A stretch of DNA of 64,000 nucleotides from NCBI RefSeq assembly GCF_026898095.1, contig NZ_CP114015.1:1550001-1614000 (forward strand). Reading direction: 5' to 3'. Below are positions 19,064 to 29,495 of this stretch, piece by piece; within the stretch, counting starts at the first letter, position 1; every line of letters starts with the position of its first letter. Under the pieces are notes generated by a model, which had not been told where the DNA came from, did not search any database, and worked only from the letters and a program-made list of their open reading frames with translations. The position numbers were made by a program, and so were the translations under genes. The stretch comes from Arthrobacter sp. ATA002 (GTDB lineage Bacteria > Actinomycetota > Actinomycetes > Actinomycetales > Micrococcaceae).

Positions 19064-19512
19064 TTCGTGCACCGCGCAACCGCCGGCTGTCCCTGCTGAC
19101 CCTGACCGTCCTGCTGGCCGGGTCCGCGGCTTTGCTTGCCCCGGCTGCGGTTCCGGCAGCTCCGGGTGCGGCCGGTCCGGTGGAAGTTGCCGGCGTCGCC
19201 GCGCCGGCGCTTCCGGTGGCATCCCAGCCGACGGCTGATACGCTCACGGCCTCGCTGACAGCGCTCGCCGCAGCAACGCCCACTCCCAGCCGCGATGAAG
19301 TTCGGCGGGCATTCACCGAGGCGGGCTTCACCGCGGGCTCCGTGGAGGTTTCACTGGACCGCACACCAACCGGGCTGGCCGTTGACTCCATCCGCGGGGC
19401 CGCCCCACACGGAGGCGACTGCCTCTTCGGTGAAGTACGTGAGGGACAGGTGGCAGTAACTGCCCTTCCCCTGCTGGACTCGGGGTTCTGCTTCGTTGGA
19501 GACCAGCGCTAG
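19060..19512 (+). CDS. Secreted small protein (probably DUF6993-like), unknown function
   Basis: A 150-residue protein with a signal peptide ([20 protein letters not shown], cleavage near APAAVPA-A), an Ala/Pro-rich linker and a globular C-terminal domain of about 80 residues ([49 protein letters not shown]). The two Cys residues (GDC and GFC) could form a disulfide outside the cell. The arrangement resembles the actinobacterial family I recall as DUF6993; I could not verify this. The ATG overlaps the ssb stop by 4 nt, an odd pairing of a DNA-binding and an exported protein. Confidence 0.7.
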   Translation: MIRAPRNRRLSLLTLTVLLAGSAALLAPAAVPAAPGAAGPVEVAGVAAPALPVASQPTADTLTASLTALAAATPTPSRDEVRRAFTEAGFTAGSVEVSLDRTPTGLAVDSIRGAAPHGGDCLFGEVREGQVAVTALPLLDSGFCFVGDQR

Positions 19513-19671
19513 CTGTAATCTCCAGGACATTAGGTACGTCCGGAGCGCAGGCCCACGCGCCGGACAGGGCATCGGGCGGGGCGCAGGCAGGGCAGGTGCG
19601 GCAGCGGCGTAAGTTTCACGGGCACCGGGTCAAATGGCACTTATCCCAGTTGACGCACTAGCCTTAGTTCT

Positions 19672-21354
19672 ATGGCGGAATTTATCTACACGATGACCAA
19701 GGCCCGCAAGGCCGTTGGCGACAAAGTTATCCTCGACGACGTAAGCATGTCCTTCTACCCCGGTGCCAAGATCGGCGTGGTGGGTCCCAACGGTGCGGGT
19801 AAGTCCACCATCCTCAAGATCATGGCCGGACTGGATACCCCGTCCAACGGTGAGGCCCGGCTCAGCGCCGGCTACACCGTGGGCATCCTGCTCCAGGAAC
19901 CGCCGCTGAATGAGGAGAAGACCGTACTCGGCAACGTCCAGGAGGGCGTTGGTGAGATCTATGCAAAAATTCAGCGGTTCAACGAAATTTCGGAGGCAAT
20001 GTCCGAACCGGACGCAGACTTTGACAGCCTGCTGGAGGAAATGGGCAAGCTGCAGGAAGCCATTGACGCCGCCGATGCGTGGGATATCGACTCCCAGCTC
20101 GAGCAGGCCATGGACGCCCTGCGCTGCCCGCCGCCCGAGGCTGACGTAACACTGCTCTCGGGTGGTGAGCGCCGTCGCGTGGCACTGTGCAAGCTGCTGC
20201 TGCAAAAGCCTGATCTGCTCCTCCTTGATGAGCCCACCAACCACTTGGACGCCGAGAGCGTTCTTTGGCTCGAGCAGCACCTCTCCGCGTACCACGGCGC
20301 CGTCCTGGCCGTCACCCACGACCGCTACTTCCTGGACCATGTGGCCCAGTGGATCGCCGAAGTGGACCGCGGACACCTGTACCCCTACGAAGGCAACTAC
20401 TCCACGTACCTGGAGAAGAAGCGGGCACGGCTGGAGGTCCAGGGTAAGAAGGACCAGAAGCTGGCCAAGCGCCTGACGGAGGAACTGGACTGGGTCCGTT
20501 CCAACGCCAAGGGCCGCCAGACCAAGTCCAAGGCCCGTCTGGCCCGCTACGAGGAAATGGCTGCCGAGGCCGACCGCACCCGCAAACTGGACTTCGAAGA
20601 AATCCAGATTCCGCCGGGCCCGCGCCTGGGCTCCCTGGTGCTGGAAGCCAAGGACCTGCAGAAGGGTTACGGCGACCGCCAGCTCATTGAAGGCCTCTCC
20701 TTCTCACTGCCGCGCAACGGCATCGTTGGCGTCATTGGTCCCAACGGTGTGGGTAAGTCCACGCTGTTCAAGACCATCGTCGGTCTGGAAGAACTCGACG
20801 GCGGTGACCTGAAGATCGGTGACTCGGTCAAGATCTCCTACGTCGACCAGTCCCGCGGCGGCATCGATCCGGAGAAGAGCCTCTGGGAGGTTGTGTCCGA
20901 CGGGCATGACTGGATCCAGGTCGGCCAGGTCGAAATGCCTTCGCGTGCCTACGTCTCCGCGTTCGGGTTCAAGGGCCCGGACCAGCAGAAGAAGGCCGGC
21001 GTGCTGTCCGGCGGTGAGCGCAACCGCCTGAACCTGGCCATGACGCTCAAACAGGGCGGAAACCTGCTCCTGCTCGATGAGCCCACTAACGACCTCGACG
21101 TCGAAACCCTCTCCAGCCTGGAGAATGCGCTGCTGGAATTCCCGGGCTGCGCCGTGGTGGTCTCGCACGACCGGTGGTTCCTGGACCGGGTGTCCACCCA
21201 CATCCTGGCCTACGAGGGCACTGAAGAGAATCCGGCGAACTGGTACTGGTTCGAGGGCAACTTCGAAGCCTACGAGCAGAACAAGATCGAGCGCCTGGGC
21301 CCGGATGCGGCGAAACCGCACCGGGTGACCCACCGCCGCCTGACGCGCGACTAG
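19672..21354 (+). CDS. ettA: Energy-dependent translational throttle protein EttA
   Basis: A 560-residue ABC-F ATPase that binds the ribosomal E site and tunes entry into elongation. There are two ATPase domains, with Walker A GPNGAGKST and GPNGVGKST, signatures LSGGERRRVAL and LSGGERNRLNL, and Walker B LLLLDEPTNHLDAES and LLLLDEPTNDLDVET. The linker between them (YSTYLEKKRARLEVQGKKDQ onward, with many Lys/Arg) is the EttA P-site tRNA-interaction arm. It is soluble with no membrane segments. It is monocistronic, with a 159-nt upstream gap and a strong terminator after it. Confidence 0.96.
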   Translation: MAEFIYTMTKARKAVGDKVILDDVSMSFYPGAKIGVVGPNGAGKSTILKIMAGLDTPSNGEARLSAGYTVGILLQEPPLNEEKTVLGNVQEGVGEIYAKIQRFNEISEAMSEPDADFDSLLEEMGKLQEAIDAADAWDIDSQLEQAMDALRCPPPEADVTLLSGGERRRVALCKLLLQKPDLLLLDEPTNHLDAESVLWLEQHLSAYHGAVLAVTHDRYFLDHVAQWIAEVDRGHLYPYEGNYSTYLEKKRARLEVQGKKDQKLAKRLTEELDWVRSNAKGRQTKSKARLARYEEMAAEADRTRKLDFEEIQIPPGPRLGSLVLEAKDLQKGYGDRQLIEGLSFSLPRNGIVGVIGPNGVGKSTLFKTIVGLEELDGGDLKIGDSVKISYVDQSRGGIDPEKSLWEVVSDGHDWIQVGQVEMPSRAYVSAFGFKGPDQQKKAGVLSGGERNRLNLAMTLKQGGNLLLLDEPTNDLDVETLSSLENALLEFPGCAVVVSHDRWFLDRVSTHILAYEGTEENPANWYWFEGNFEAYEQNKIERLGPDAAKPHRVTHRRLTRD

Positions 21355-21385
21355 GGAATACGGCCGTTCCGGCCATCCCCGGAAG

Positions 21386-21420
21386 AAACCCGCTCCGTAC
21401 AACGGAGCGGGTTTCCTTTT
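21386..21420 (+). terminator. Intrinsic terminator after ettA
   Basis: A perfect 12-bp stem AAACCCGCTCCG (21386-21397) / CGGAGCGGGTTT (21403-21414) with a 5-nt loop, followed by CCTTTT. The A run at the other side means it may also serve the convergent tesB gene. Confidence 0.9.
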
Positions 21421-21455
21421 CGGCTTCCGGGGAATGCGGAGCGCCCCCGGTGAGC

Positions 21456-22346
21456 TTAGGGCAGGTCGGGAACCCGCACCATGCCTTCCTGGGCGACTGT
21501 GGCCACGAGCTCGCCGGCACGGTTGAAGATCCGGCCGCTGGCCAGACCGCGGGCGCCGGACGCGCTGGGGGATTTCTGAACGTACAGCAGCCATTCGTCG
21601 ACCCGCAGCGGGCGGTGCCACCACATGGCGTGGTCGAGACTGGCGACGGACATGCCGCGGGCTGACCAGGCCAGCCCGTGGCGGCGGAGCACCGATTCCA
21701 GCAGCGTGTAGTCGCTGGCATACGCCAGGGCGGCGCGGTGCAGGTTCTGGTCATCGGGCAGCGGACCGAAGGACTTCATCCAGACCGCATTGCGGGCCAC
21801 CTTGTCCGGCCCGGCCTCAAAGTACACCGGCTTTTCCACGTGCCGGATGTCCATGGGCCGGCGGTGGGACCATGCCTTGGCAACCGGATGATCGATGCCC
21901 CGGAGCAGCTCCGCAGTGGTGGGCAGGGATTCCGGGTCGGGAATTCCGCCGGGCATCTCCACCTGGTGGTCCAGGCCCTCACCGGGCACCTGGAAAGACG
22001 CGATCATCGACAGGATGGGCACGCCGTTCTGGTAGGCATGGGTTCTGCGGGCCGAAAACGACCTGCCGTCCCGCAGCCGCTGAACTCCGAAGGTGATGGG
22101 AACCTCAGTGTCTCCGGGACGAAGGAAGTAGCCGTGCATGGAGTGCATCAGCCGCCCGGGCTCCACCGTGTTCGCTGCCGCGACGAGCGACTGTCCCAGA
22201 ACCTGACCGCCGAAGATCCGCTTTTGCGGTTCCGGCTGTGAACCGCCAACGAAGATGTCCTCGTCCGTCTGGGCACCGTCCGCAGGGCTGAGGTTCAGCA
22301 GGTTCAGCAGCGATGTGGTGGGGTCGACGGTGTCGTCTAGGGCCAT
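21456..22346 (-). CDS. tesB: Acyl-CoA thioesterase II
   Basis: A 296-residue double hotdog thioesterase that hydrolyses acyl-CoA esters to free acid and CoA. The N-terminal hotdog contains RIFGGQVLGQSLVAAANTV and MHSMHGYFLRPGD. The C-terminal hotdog contains SLDHAMWWHRPLRVDEWLLY with the catalytic-site Asp, and RGLASGRIFNRAGELVATVAQ-type ending. Full length for TesB. It is divergent from a second, smaller thioesterase gene across 146 nt. Confidence 0.95.
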   Translation of the reverse strand: MALDDTVDPTTSLLNLLNLSPADGAQTDEDIFVGGSQPEPQKRIFGGQVLGQSLVAAANTVEPGRLMHSMHGYFLRPGDTEVPITFGVQRLRDGRSFSARRTHAYQNGVPILSMIASFQVPGEGLDHQVEMPGGIPDPESLPTTAELLRGIDHPVAKAWSHRRPMDIRHVEKPVYFEAGPDKVARNAVWMKSFGPLPDDQNLHRAALAYASDYTLLESVLRRHGLAWSARGMSVASLDHAMWWHRPLRVDEWLLYVQKSPSASGARGLASGRIFNRAGELVATVAQEGMVRVPDLP

Positions 22347-22492
22347 GGGTGGTTAGTCTCCTCGGGAAAGCTCAGCGGTGGGGAGGGCAACCGGCAACTT
22401 GCCGGGTCCCTCTTCGAGATTAGACGCACCCGCCGGGAACCCCCAAGCCGGGGGTTTACCGGGTTGGCCCCCGGATTTGAGAGGATGGGCTA

Positions 22493-23014
22493 ATGCCTAT
22501 CAATCGTTTTCCGATCCAACTACGCTTCGGCGACGAGGATTCCAACGGGCACGTCAACAACGTGCGCTTTATCCAGTTCCTGGAGGAGGCACGTGTGCGG
22601 CTCGGTCTGATGCCTTTGGGGGAGGCACTGTCTCCCGGCAACCCGGGATTGAATTTCCGGTCCCTGACGGCGCAGTCCGGCATGGCCGTCGTCGCCCGCC
22701 AGGAGATCGAGTATCTGGCACCCCTGGTTTACCGGCAGGAACCTGTGTGGGCCGAGATCTGGGTTACCGGGATCGGCACGTCCAGCCTGACCTACGGCTT
22801 CCGCATCGCGGACGACGACGGTGGCCGGGTCTATGCCCTGGCGCAGAGCACGCTCGTCGTGGCTGATGCCCGGACCGGGCGCCCGCTGCCGCTGTCCGAT
22901 CAGCAGGTCCGCGTCCTGGAACACTGGAGCGGCGGGCCGGTTCCGTTCCGGAACGGCGGCACCGGGCAGCCGCGCGGGGGCGCGGCCGCCGAACCGGACG
23001 GAGCACTGCGATGA
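22493..23014 (+). CDS. 4-hydroxybenzoyl-CoA-type acyl-CoA thioesterase
   Basis: A 173-residue single-hotdog thioesterase. The N-terminus INRFPIQLRFGDEDSNGHVN is the YbgC/4HBT signature, with the catalytic Asp and the conserved GHVNNVRF. The 35 C-terminal residues are Gly/Ala-rich and probably disordered. The stop overlaps the next start by 4 nt (ATGA), so the two proteins are probably made together. The substrate is unknown. Confidence 0.85.
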   Translation: MPINRFPIQLRFGDEDSNGHVNNVRFIQFLEEARVRLGLMPLGEALSPGNPGLNFRSLTAQSGMAVVARQEIEYLAPLVYRQEPVWAEIWVTGIGTSSLTYGFRIADDDGGRVYALAQSTLVVADARTGRPLPLSDQQVRVLEHWSGGPVPFRNGGTGQPRGGAAAEPDGALR

Positions 23015-23735
23015 CCGCCGGTGCCGCAGCGGTTCCCGGCGCTCCCGGCGGACTTGCCCTGGCTGATCCGCAGGTGACCGCGGACCTGCGCACGTTCGTG
23101 GTCCGTGCCCGGGCAGCCGATGACGGTGCGGTGCGGCTGCAGGCCGTCGGCTCCGTGCTCGCCGCCTACGTTTGCGTGCTGCGGCCGCGTGCGCTGGGCG
23201 AGGACGTTCCCACCGTCCTGGGGATGCGCACCATGCCGCTGGCGGAGCCGGCGCATCTTGACACCGTCGTTTCGCTCGCGTCCGTCGCCGACCGGCTGGC
23301 ACGCATGGACGGCGCCGAAACCGTAATTCCGGTGCCGCCCACGACGGTCACCGAGAGCTGGACGGGGTGGGCGCGCCGCGCAGCGGATGGGAACGCGGAG
23401 CCGACGTTCCCTTCAAGCTGCTGGAGCAGGCCGCCCACCGGGGGATCCGGGAAGTCGCGGCCCTGGTTCCGGCCAGTTCGGGCGCACCCGTGGTGAGCAC
23501 CGCCCGGGGTGCCGTCTGGGGGCAGCGGCTGCCCGGCGTTGATGCGGTCATTCCGGCGGGGGCGGCGTTCGCGGCATTGACGCTGGGCTTCCTTCCCGCT
23601 GCCGGCGACGGCGACGGTGCCGCTGCCGGCGATGGTGCCGGCAGCGCAGCGACCTTCCGCTGCGGCCGGTGGACCCGGTTGAGCATGCCGCGGGGACATG
23701 TATTGGTCCGCTCCGCTTCCGTTCTGGAGTTCTGA
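23011..23735 (+). CDS. Hypothetical protein coupled to thioesterase, frame broken once
   Basis: About 241 residues when read across one lost G near 23367 (GGGGTGGG); the frame shifts from ESWTG to VGAPRSGWERGADVPF. No motif I recognise. The sequence is Ala/Val-rich with mixed predicted helices and strands and no membrane segment. A low-complexity Gly-Asp-Gly-Ala stretch (AAGDGDGAAAGDGAGSAA) lies near residue 200. It overlaps the upstream thioesterase by 4 nt and ends just before the convergent globin gene. Function unknown. Confidence 0.65.
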
Positions 23736-23780
23736 CGAGGGCGTGCTTTCCGTGCCGCGCAGGGGCAGGAGCCGCAGCGG

Positions 23781-24269
23781 CTAGGCGGAGTTGACCATGG
23801 AGTGGGCTGCCCGCTCCAGATAATCCCAGAGGGTTGCCTCGTGCAGCGGGGACAGCTCCAGGGAGTCCACGGCGCCGCGCATGTGCCGGAGCCAGGCGTC
23901 GCGTGCCTGGGGGCTGACAGCGAACGGCATGTGGCGCATCCGCAGCCGCGGGTGCCCCCGCTGCTCCGAATAGGTCCGCGGGCCGCCCCAGTACTGTTCC
24001 AGGAACAGCAGCAGGCGCTCCTTTGCGGCTGTGAGGTCTTCCTCGGGGTACATGGGCCGCATCAGGGGGTCCTCCGCGACGCCGTCGTAAAAGACGTCGA
24101 CGAGTTTGACGAAGGTGGCATGCCCGCCCACCGCTTCATAGAAATTGTCGGTGTAGGCGGGCTGGGCGAATCCCGGCTGGCCGGACAGTGGCAGCCGTGA
24201 CGCTGCCGGCGGTACGGGGGACACAGGAAGCGCGGGGCGGTTTTCGGAGGGTGTTGCCGGGGTGCTCAC
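23781..24269 (-). CDS. Group II truncated haemoglobin (GlbO-like)
   Basis: A 162-residue protein with a disordered Pro-rich N-terminus of about 35 residues, then a 2-on-2 globin. Visible landmarks are FYEAVGG (helix A/B), [12 protein letters not shown] (Tyr B10 region), MYPEEDL (Tyr CD1), RMRHMPF (proximal His F8) and RDAWLRHM (Trp G8), the set expected for TrHbO. It binds oxygen, or handles peroxide or nitric oxide, in the cytoplasm. The start overlaps the MscS stop by 4 nt, a coupling of the two genes. Confidence 0.93.
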   Translation of the reverse strand: MSTPATPSENRPALPVSPVPPAASRLPLSGQPGFAQPAYTDNFYEAVGGHATFVKLVDVFYDGVAEDPLMRPMYPEEDLTAAKERLLLFLEQYWGGPRTYSEQRGHPRLRMRHMPFAVSPQARDAWLRHMRGAVDSLELSPLHEATLWDYLERAAHSMVNSA

Positions 24270-25074
24270 CGTGATTCTCCCCTGGTTGAAACTGCGGACT
24301 GTGAAACCGGTGCGGCCGGTGCTGTTGCCGGTGCTGCCGGTGCGGCAGGCGCGGCGTCGGATACTGAAACAGCGCCCGGCGCGGTGTCCGGTTCTTCCGG
24401 CGGCTCGCGGAAGTCGCCCTGGGAACGGTTGCCGACCTTGGCCAGCTCGCCGTTGCGGATGTACCAGATCACGCCGCGGGTATCGACCATCCGGGTGATC
24501 CGGATACCAACCGACTGCACGGTTCCAATGGTGTCACCCACTTCAATGACGTCGCCGATGCCGTACTGGTCTTCGATGGTGATGAAAAATCCGGCCAGGG
24601 CGTCACGGATAAGCTCTCGGGCGCCGAAGCCGAGGGTAATGCCGACGATTCCCACGCTGGCGATCAGCGGCGCAATGTCCAGGCCAACGGCTCCCAGCAC
24701 CATGATGATGACCACGGTCCAAATGCACAGGCTCACCGCGCTGCGCAGGAGCGCTCCGATGGTGTCGGCACGTTGGGCACGCCGCTTTTGTCCAGGTTGC
24801 GCATGACGGGCTGGGCCCATTTCAGCTTCGAGGAACTGAAGAGGGCATAGCCCTTCTGCGCGCGCCGGACAACGCGGTTGATCAGGAATCTCGCTGCCGT
24901 CCAGACAAGCATGCCGATGACAATGATGACTCCGGCCTGGATCAGGCCGGACCAGTCAAAGTCTTCGATGCTTATGGATGACGTGTCAGCTTCTGCGGCG
25001 GTCAGCAACGGACGGATACCGTCCCTTTCGTTTCGGGAAGCGAGCTGCCGTGTTGGCAAGCAAGCTGCGGGCAC
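24266..25074 (-). CDS. MscS-family mechanosensitive channel, frame broken once
   Basis: About 269 residues across one lost C near 24789. Three membrane segments are visible: [40 protein letters not shown] and the pore helix with [21 protein letters not shown]. The beta domain is [20 protein letters not shown]. The C-terminus is a Pro/Ala-rich tail. It opens under hypo-osmotic tension. The frame allows a GTG at 25074. A TTG at 25008 preceded by AAAGGGA and giving [10 protein letters not shown] is an alternative start, so the N-terminus is uncertain. It is co-translated with the globin gene. Confidence 0.9.
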
Positions 25075-25103
25075 AAATAAGGCTACCGGGATAGGCTTCG
25101 AAC

Positions 25104-26105
25104 ATGCGCATCCTCATTCTTGGCGGTACCGTCTTCCTGTCCCGCGAGACTGCCCGGCAGGCCGTTGCGCGGGGCCACGACGTAACCTGTCTGGCGCGGG
25201 GCGAATCAGGACCGCCGGTAACCGGCGCCTCCTTCGTCGCCGGCAACCGGGAGGCCGGGCCCCAGGCCTACGCCGGGCTCGAGGGCCGCTGGGATGCGGT
25301 GATCGACGTCGCCCGCAAGCCGCAGCAGGTCTGCGAGGCGCTGCAGGCGCTGGCAGGCCGGAGCGGGTATTGGTCCTTTGTGTCCACCGCGTCGGTCTAT
25401 GCGTCCCAGGGCATTCCGGGCGAAGACGAAAGCGCCGGCCTGGTGTCCGGCCTGGAGGCGGTCGACGGCGTGTATCCGGATCCGGCGGACAACGAGTACG
25501 GCGAAGGAAAGGTGTCCTGTGAGGAGCTGGTGCGGGCGTTGGGTCCCGGCGGCGTGCTGGTCACCCGGCCGGGCCTGATCGCCGGGCCCGGGGACGAGAG
25601 TGACCGCTTTGGCTATTGGCCGGCGCGCCTGGCCCAGGAACGCAGCCCGGTCCTGATTCCCGCCATGGCAGAAGTGATGACGCAAACCGTCGATGTGCGC
25701 GACCTGGCGTCCTGGCTCGTGGCCGGAGCCGAGGAGGCACGAACCGGCACGTTTAATGTGATGGGCCCCGCTGTTCCCTTTGGCGAGGTGCTGACTCTCT
25801 CTGCGGATGCAGCCGGATTCCACGGGAGTTTCCGCAGCGCGGACCCGCAGTGGCTCCACGAGCAGGGCGTGGCGTACTGGGCCGGGAGCGATTCGCTTCC
25901 GCTGTGGCTGCCGGAGGGGTACGACGGCTTCTCCACCCGGTCGAACGCGGCCGCACTGGCAGCGGGACTTACCCTGCGCCCCGTCGGCCAAACGGTCCGC
26001 GACATCCTGGAGGACGAGCAGGAGCGCGGGCTGTTCAGGGAGCGGAAGTCCGGACTCTCAGCAGCGCGGGAAACAGCGCTGCTGCAGGCCCTGGACGCTG
26101 TGTAG
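25104..26105 (+). CDS. NAD-dependent epimerase/dehydratase family protein
   Basis: A 333-residue atypical SDR. The nucleotide-binding motif is MRILILGGTVFLSRETARQA (GGTxFL type). It also has YWSFVSTASVYASQ and the active-site-like NEYGEGKVSCEE (YxxxK as Y-GEGK). A Rossmann core of about 230 residues is followed by a substrate-binding part. The GGTxFLxR opening is typical of the extended SDRs annotated as isoflavone-reductase or CSP41-like epimerases. It is divergent from mscS. The substrate cannot be assigned. Confidence 0.85.
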   Translation: MRILILGGTVFLSRETARQAVARGHDVTCLARGESGPPVTGASFVAGNREAGPQAYAGLEGRWDAVIDVARKPQQVCEALQALAGRSGYWSFVSTASVYASQGIPGEDESAGLVSGLEAVDGVYPDPADNEYGEGKVSCEELVRALGPGGVLVTRPGLIAGPGDESDRFGYWPARLAQERSPVLIPAMAEVMTQTVDVRDLASWLVAGAEEARTGTFNVMGPAVPFGEVLTLSADAAGFHGSFRSADPQWLHEQGVAYWAGSDSLPLWLPEGYDGFSTRSNAAALAAGLTLRPVGQTVRDILEDEQERGLFRERKSGLSAARETALLQALDAV

Positions 26106-26118
26106 CTGGATTCGGCAG

Positions 26119-26598
26119 TCAGCCGGCGGCCACAATGGTCTGAGGCTCGTGCAGCACCGGGAAGTTCACGCTGCGGGCAATGAAACAGGTGCGGTTGGCT
26201 GCCGCATGCAGCTCTTCCGCCACGCCGGTTGAGTCTTCCGCGGCGACTGTGACCTGCGGGCGGAGCACCACACCGGTGAACTCGCCGCTGCCGTCCCGGT
26301 TCAGCCGAAGGGTGCCCGTGGCGTCGTCGGTGTAAGCCAGGACCGTGATGCCGTTTTTCACCGCGACATGCAGGTAGGAGAGCATGTGGCACTGGGAGAG
26401 TGCCGTCAGCAGCAGTTGTTCCGGATTCCAGCGGTCCCGGTCACCGTGGAATGTCGGATCCGCGGTTCCGGCGAGATCCGGAAGGCCGTCGGCCCGGACG
26501 ATGTGGTCGCGGCCGTAATTCCGGTAGCCGGACGTACCGGTTCCCCGGTTGCCCGTCCATTCCAGGGAAACCGCATAGCTGTGCATGGAGAGATCCAT
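26119..26598 (-). CDS. OsmC/Ohr-family peroxidase
   Basis: A 159-residue OsmC-fold protein expected to reduce organic hydroperoxides by a thiol mechanism. The peroxidatic Cys is in LLTALSQCHMLSYL and the second conserved Cys in NRTCFIARS. WNPEQLLL is the family helix start. It resembles the YhfA/SACOL1771 branch rather than Ohr. The start at 26598 has AAGG 9 nt upstream; Met 5 is an alternative. It stands alone between convergent and co-directional neighbours. Confidence 0.9.
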   Translation of the reverse strand: MDLSMHSYAVSLEWTGNRGTGTSGYRNYGRDHIVRADGLPDLAGTADPTFHGDRDRWNPEQLLLTALSQCHMLSYLHVAVKNGITVLAYTDDATGTLRLNRDGSGEFTGVVLRPQVTVAAEDSTGVAEELHAAANRTCFIARSVNFPVLHEPQTIVAAG

Positions 26599-26683
26599 GG
26601 TTCGTGGCCTTACTTTCCCGCGGGTCCGGCTCCGCGGCGCATGCTGGCTGCCGCGGAGCCCGGACCCGCATTTCTTAACGTGC

Positions 26684-29243
26684 CTACTTGTCGACCGCCT
26701 GTGCCTTCAGCGCGCGGACCACGCCGTCGCGGCTTTCCACAATGAGCCGGCGCAGCGAGGGCGCATCATCACCGAGCGAATCCAGGAAGGCATCCGTGGC
26801 ATCCACCGTGGCCTGGGTGGTTAGCCGGGACGGGTAGAGGCCGGTCACGATCTGCTGGGCAATCTCGTGGGTGCGCGTACGCCACACGTCGCGGACGGCG
26901 GCGAAGTACTTTTCGGCGTACGGTTCCAGCAGCGCCGTGTCATGGACGCGGCTGAAGCCGACGATTGCCGAACGCTGGGCGGCGTTGGGCATGTCGGTCC
27001 GCTCTACGATGGCTTCCCATGCGGCTGCCTTGGCGGCCGGGGAGGAAGTGCGGCACGTGCCATGGCCGCGGCAAGCTGCCCGGTGGCCGTGGCATCCCTG
27101 TCCAGCTCGGCAGCGATCTCCGCTTCACTCATCCGGCCGCCGGCCACGAGGCCCGTCAGCAGCTCCCAGCGCAGATCGGCGTCGATGTGCAGGCCCTCCA
27201 GGGCCCGGTCTCCCGAGAGAAGTCCGGCCAGCGTATCCAGGTGCGCGTCCGAGACGGCGTGGCCCGCGAAGGACTTCATAAACTGCAGCTGCGAGTCCGA
27301 GCCCGGTGCCGCCGCTGCCGCCAGCTCCCAGATGCTGTCCGCAGCCGCCGCGGTCATGGCTTCGCGGTCCGCCGGCGCCACATAGAAGGCGAGTGTCGTT
27401 GCGAGCTGGCGCAGCAGGACCTGGACCACCGAGGAATCGGATTCGGAGCCAATGTTCTGCAGCACCAGTTCCACGTAGTTGCGGGCCGGAATCTCGCCGT
27501 CGCGGGTTGCGTCCCAAGCGGAGGCCCAGACCAGGGTGCGGGGCAGCGATTCGGAGATGTCCCGCAGGCGCCGCACGGCGGTGTGCCATGACTTTTCGTC
27601 CAGCCGGATCTTGGCGTACGCCAGATCGTCGTCGTTCAGCAGCAGCAGGTCCGGACGCTTCCGGCCCACGAGTTCGGCGACGTCAGTCCGTTCGCCGTCA
27701 ATGTCCAGCTCCACGCGGTGCGTGCGGTGCAGCTTGCCGTCGTCGCCAATGTCGTAGCAGCCGATGGCCAGGCGGTGCGGACGCAGCGTCGGGTACTCGG
27801 CCACCGCGGTCTGGAGGACGGCGAAGGAGGTGATGGCGCCGTCGTCGTCCGTTTCGATGACCGGGCGCAGCGTGTTCACGCCCGCGGTTTCCAGCCACAG
27901 CTCGGACCATTCCTTCAGATCCCGGCCGCTGGCCGCTTCAAGTTCGGAGAGCAGGTCCTTGAGTTCGGTGTTGCCCCAGGCATGCTTGCCGAAGTACTCG
28001 CGGACGCCGGCCATGAACTGGTCCTTGCCCACCCAGGCCACGAGCTGCTTGAGGACGGAAGCGCCCTTGGCGTACGTGATGCCGTCGAAGTTGACCTGCA
28101 CGTCTTCCAGGTCGCGGATTTCGGCGACGATGGGGTGAGTGGTGGGCAGCTGGTCCTGGCGGTAGGCCCAGGCCTTTTCCATGGACGCGAACGTGGTCCA
28201 GGACTGCTTGAACTCGGTGGCGTCCGCTGCGGCGAGAGTGGACATGAATTCGGCGAAGGACTCGTTCAGCCACAGGTCGTTCCACCAGCGCATCGTGACC
28301 AGATCGCCGAACCACATGTGGGCCAGCTCGTGCAGGATGGTGACGGCGCGGCGCTCCACCGTTGCGTCGGGGACGCGCGAGCGGAAAACATAGCTCTCCA
28401 GGAACGTCACGGCTCCGGCATTTTCCATCGCTCCGGCGTTGAACTCCGGCACGAAGAGCTGGTCGTACTTCTCGAACGGGTACGGCGTGCCGAACTGTTC
28501 TTCGTAGAACGCGAAACCCTGCCGGGTCAGTTCGAACACATTCTCGGCGTCCAGGTGCTGCATCAGTGACTTGCGCGCAAAGACGCCCAGCGGGATGGTG
28601 CGGCCGTCGGAGCTGGTGAGCTCACTGCGGACGGACTGGTACGGGCCGGCGATGAGCGCGGTGATGTAGGAGGAAATCCGCGGCGTCGGGTCAAAGGACC
28701 ACGTGGCATTCTTGCCGCCCTCCTCCAGGGAACCGGCCGGAACGGGCTCCGGAGTGGGGAGTTGGAAATGACGTCCCAGTGCGACGGCGCGGTGACAGTG
28801 AAGCGGAAGGAGGCCTTCAAATCGGGCTGCTCGAAGACGGCGAACATGCGGCGGGAGTCGGGAACCTCGAACTGGGAGTACAGGTACACCTCGTTGTCCA
28901 CCGGGTCCACGAAGCGGTGCAGGCCCTCGCCCGTGTTCATGTACAAGGCGTCAGCCTCAACAACGAGTTCATTGGATGCCGCAAGGTTGGGCAACTGGAT
29001 CCGTACGCCGTCGGACACTTCTTCGACATTCAGGTCAACGCCGTTCAATGTGACCCGGTGGACGGTCGCGGTAACGGCGTCGATGAAGGTGGAAGCGCCC
29101 TGCCGGGCGGAGAACCGAACCACGGTGGTGCTTCCGAAGACCTCGTCCCCGCGGGTGAGGTCAAGATTCACGTCATAGGAATCGACACTGATCAGTTCTG
29201 CTCGTTCACGGGCTTCGGAGCGCGTGAGGTTCATACCTGGCAA
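26684..29243 (-). CDS. pepN: Aminopeptidase N (M1 family), frame broken twice
   Basis: About 853 residues across two breaks (near 28757 and near 27048, one base lost at each). This zinc exopeptidase trims N-terminal residues from peptides in the cytoplasm. Motifs are GAMENAGAV (substrate binding), HELAHMWFGDLVTMRWWNDL and WLNESFAEF (zinc ligands His, His, Glu). The ERAP1-like C-terminal domain ends in VRALKAQAVDK. The start is the TTG at 29243 giving MPGMNLTRSEARERAELI, the conserved actinobacterial PepN N-terminus, preceded by GGAAAGG at 7 nt. The ATG at 29234 is an alternative. Confidence 0.93.
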
Positions 29244-29495
29244 GGTGTTGCCTTTCCAATATGCGAAGGGTGTCTGCCGTCCCGTGGAAATCGGCTTAAC
29301 GGCTTATAACAATTGCAACATTGTCTCACTGGTTGACGCTCAGGAAGGAAAGGAACGGCAATTTTGGCGGAGAAAAATGGTGGCCGGTCCTGCCCGCAGC
29401 CGGTGCGGAGGCCCGTATGACGCATTATTTATGCCCGTCGAACAGCGGCTAGGCTGGAACGGCAGGATTTCCCCACCACACGAAACGGATGGAAC

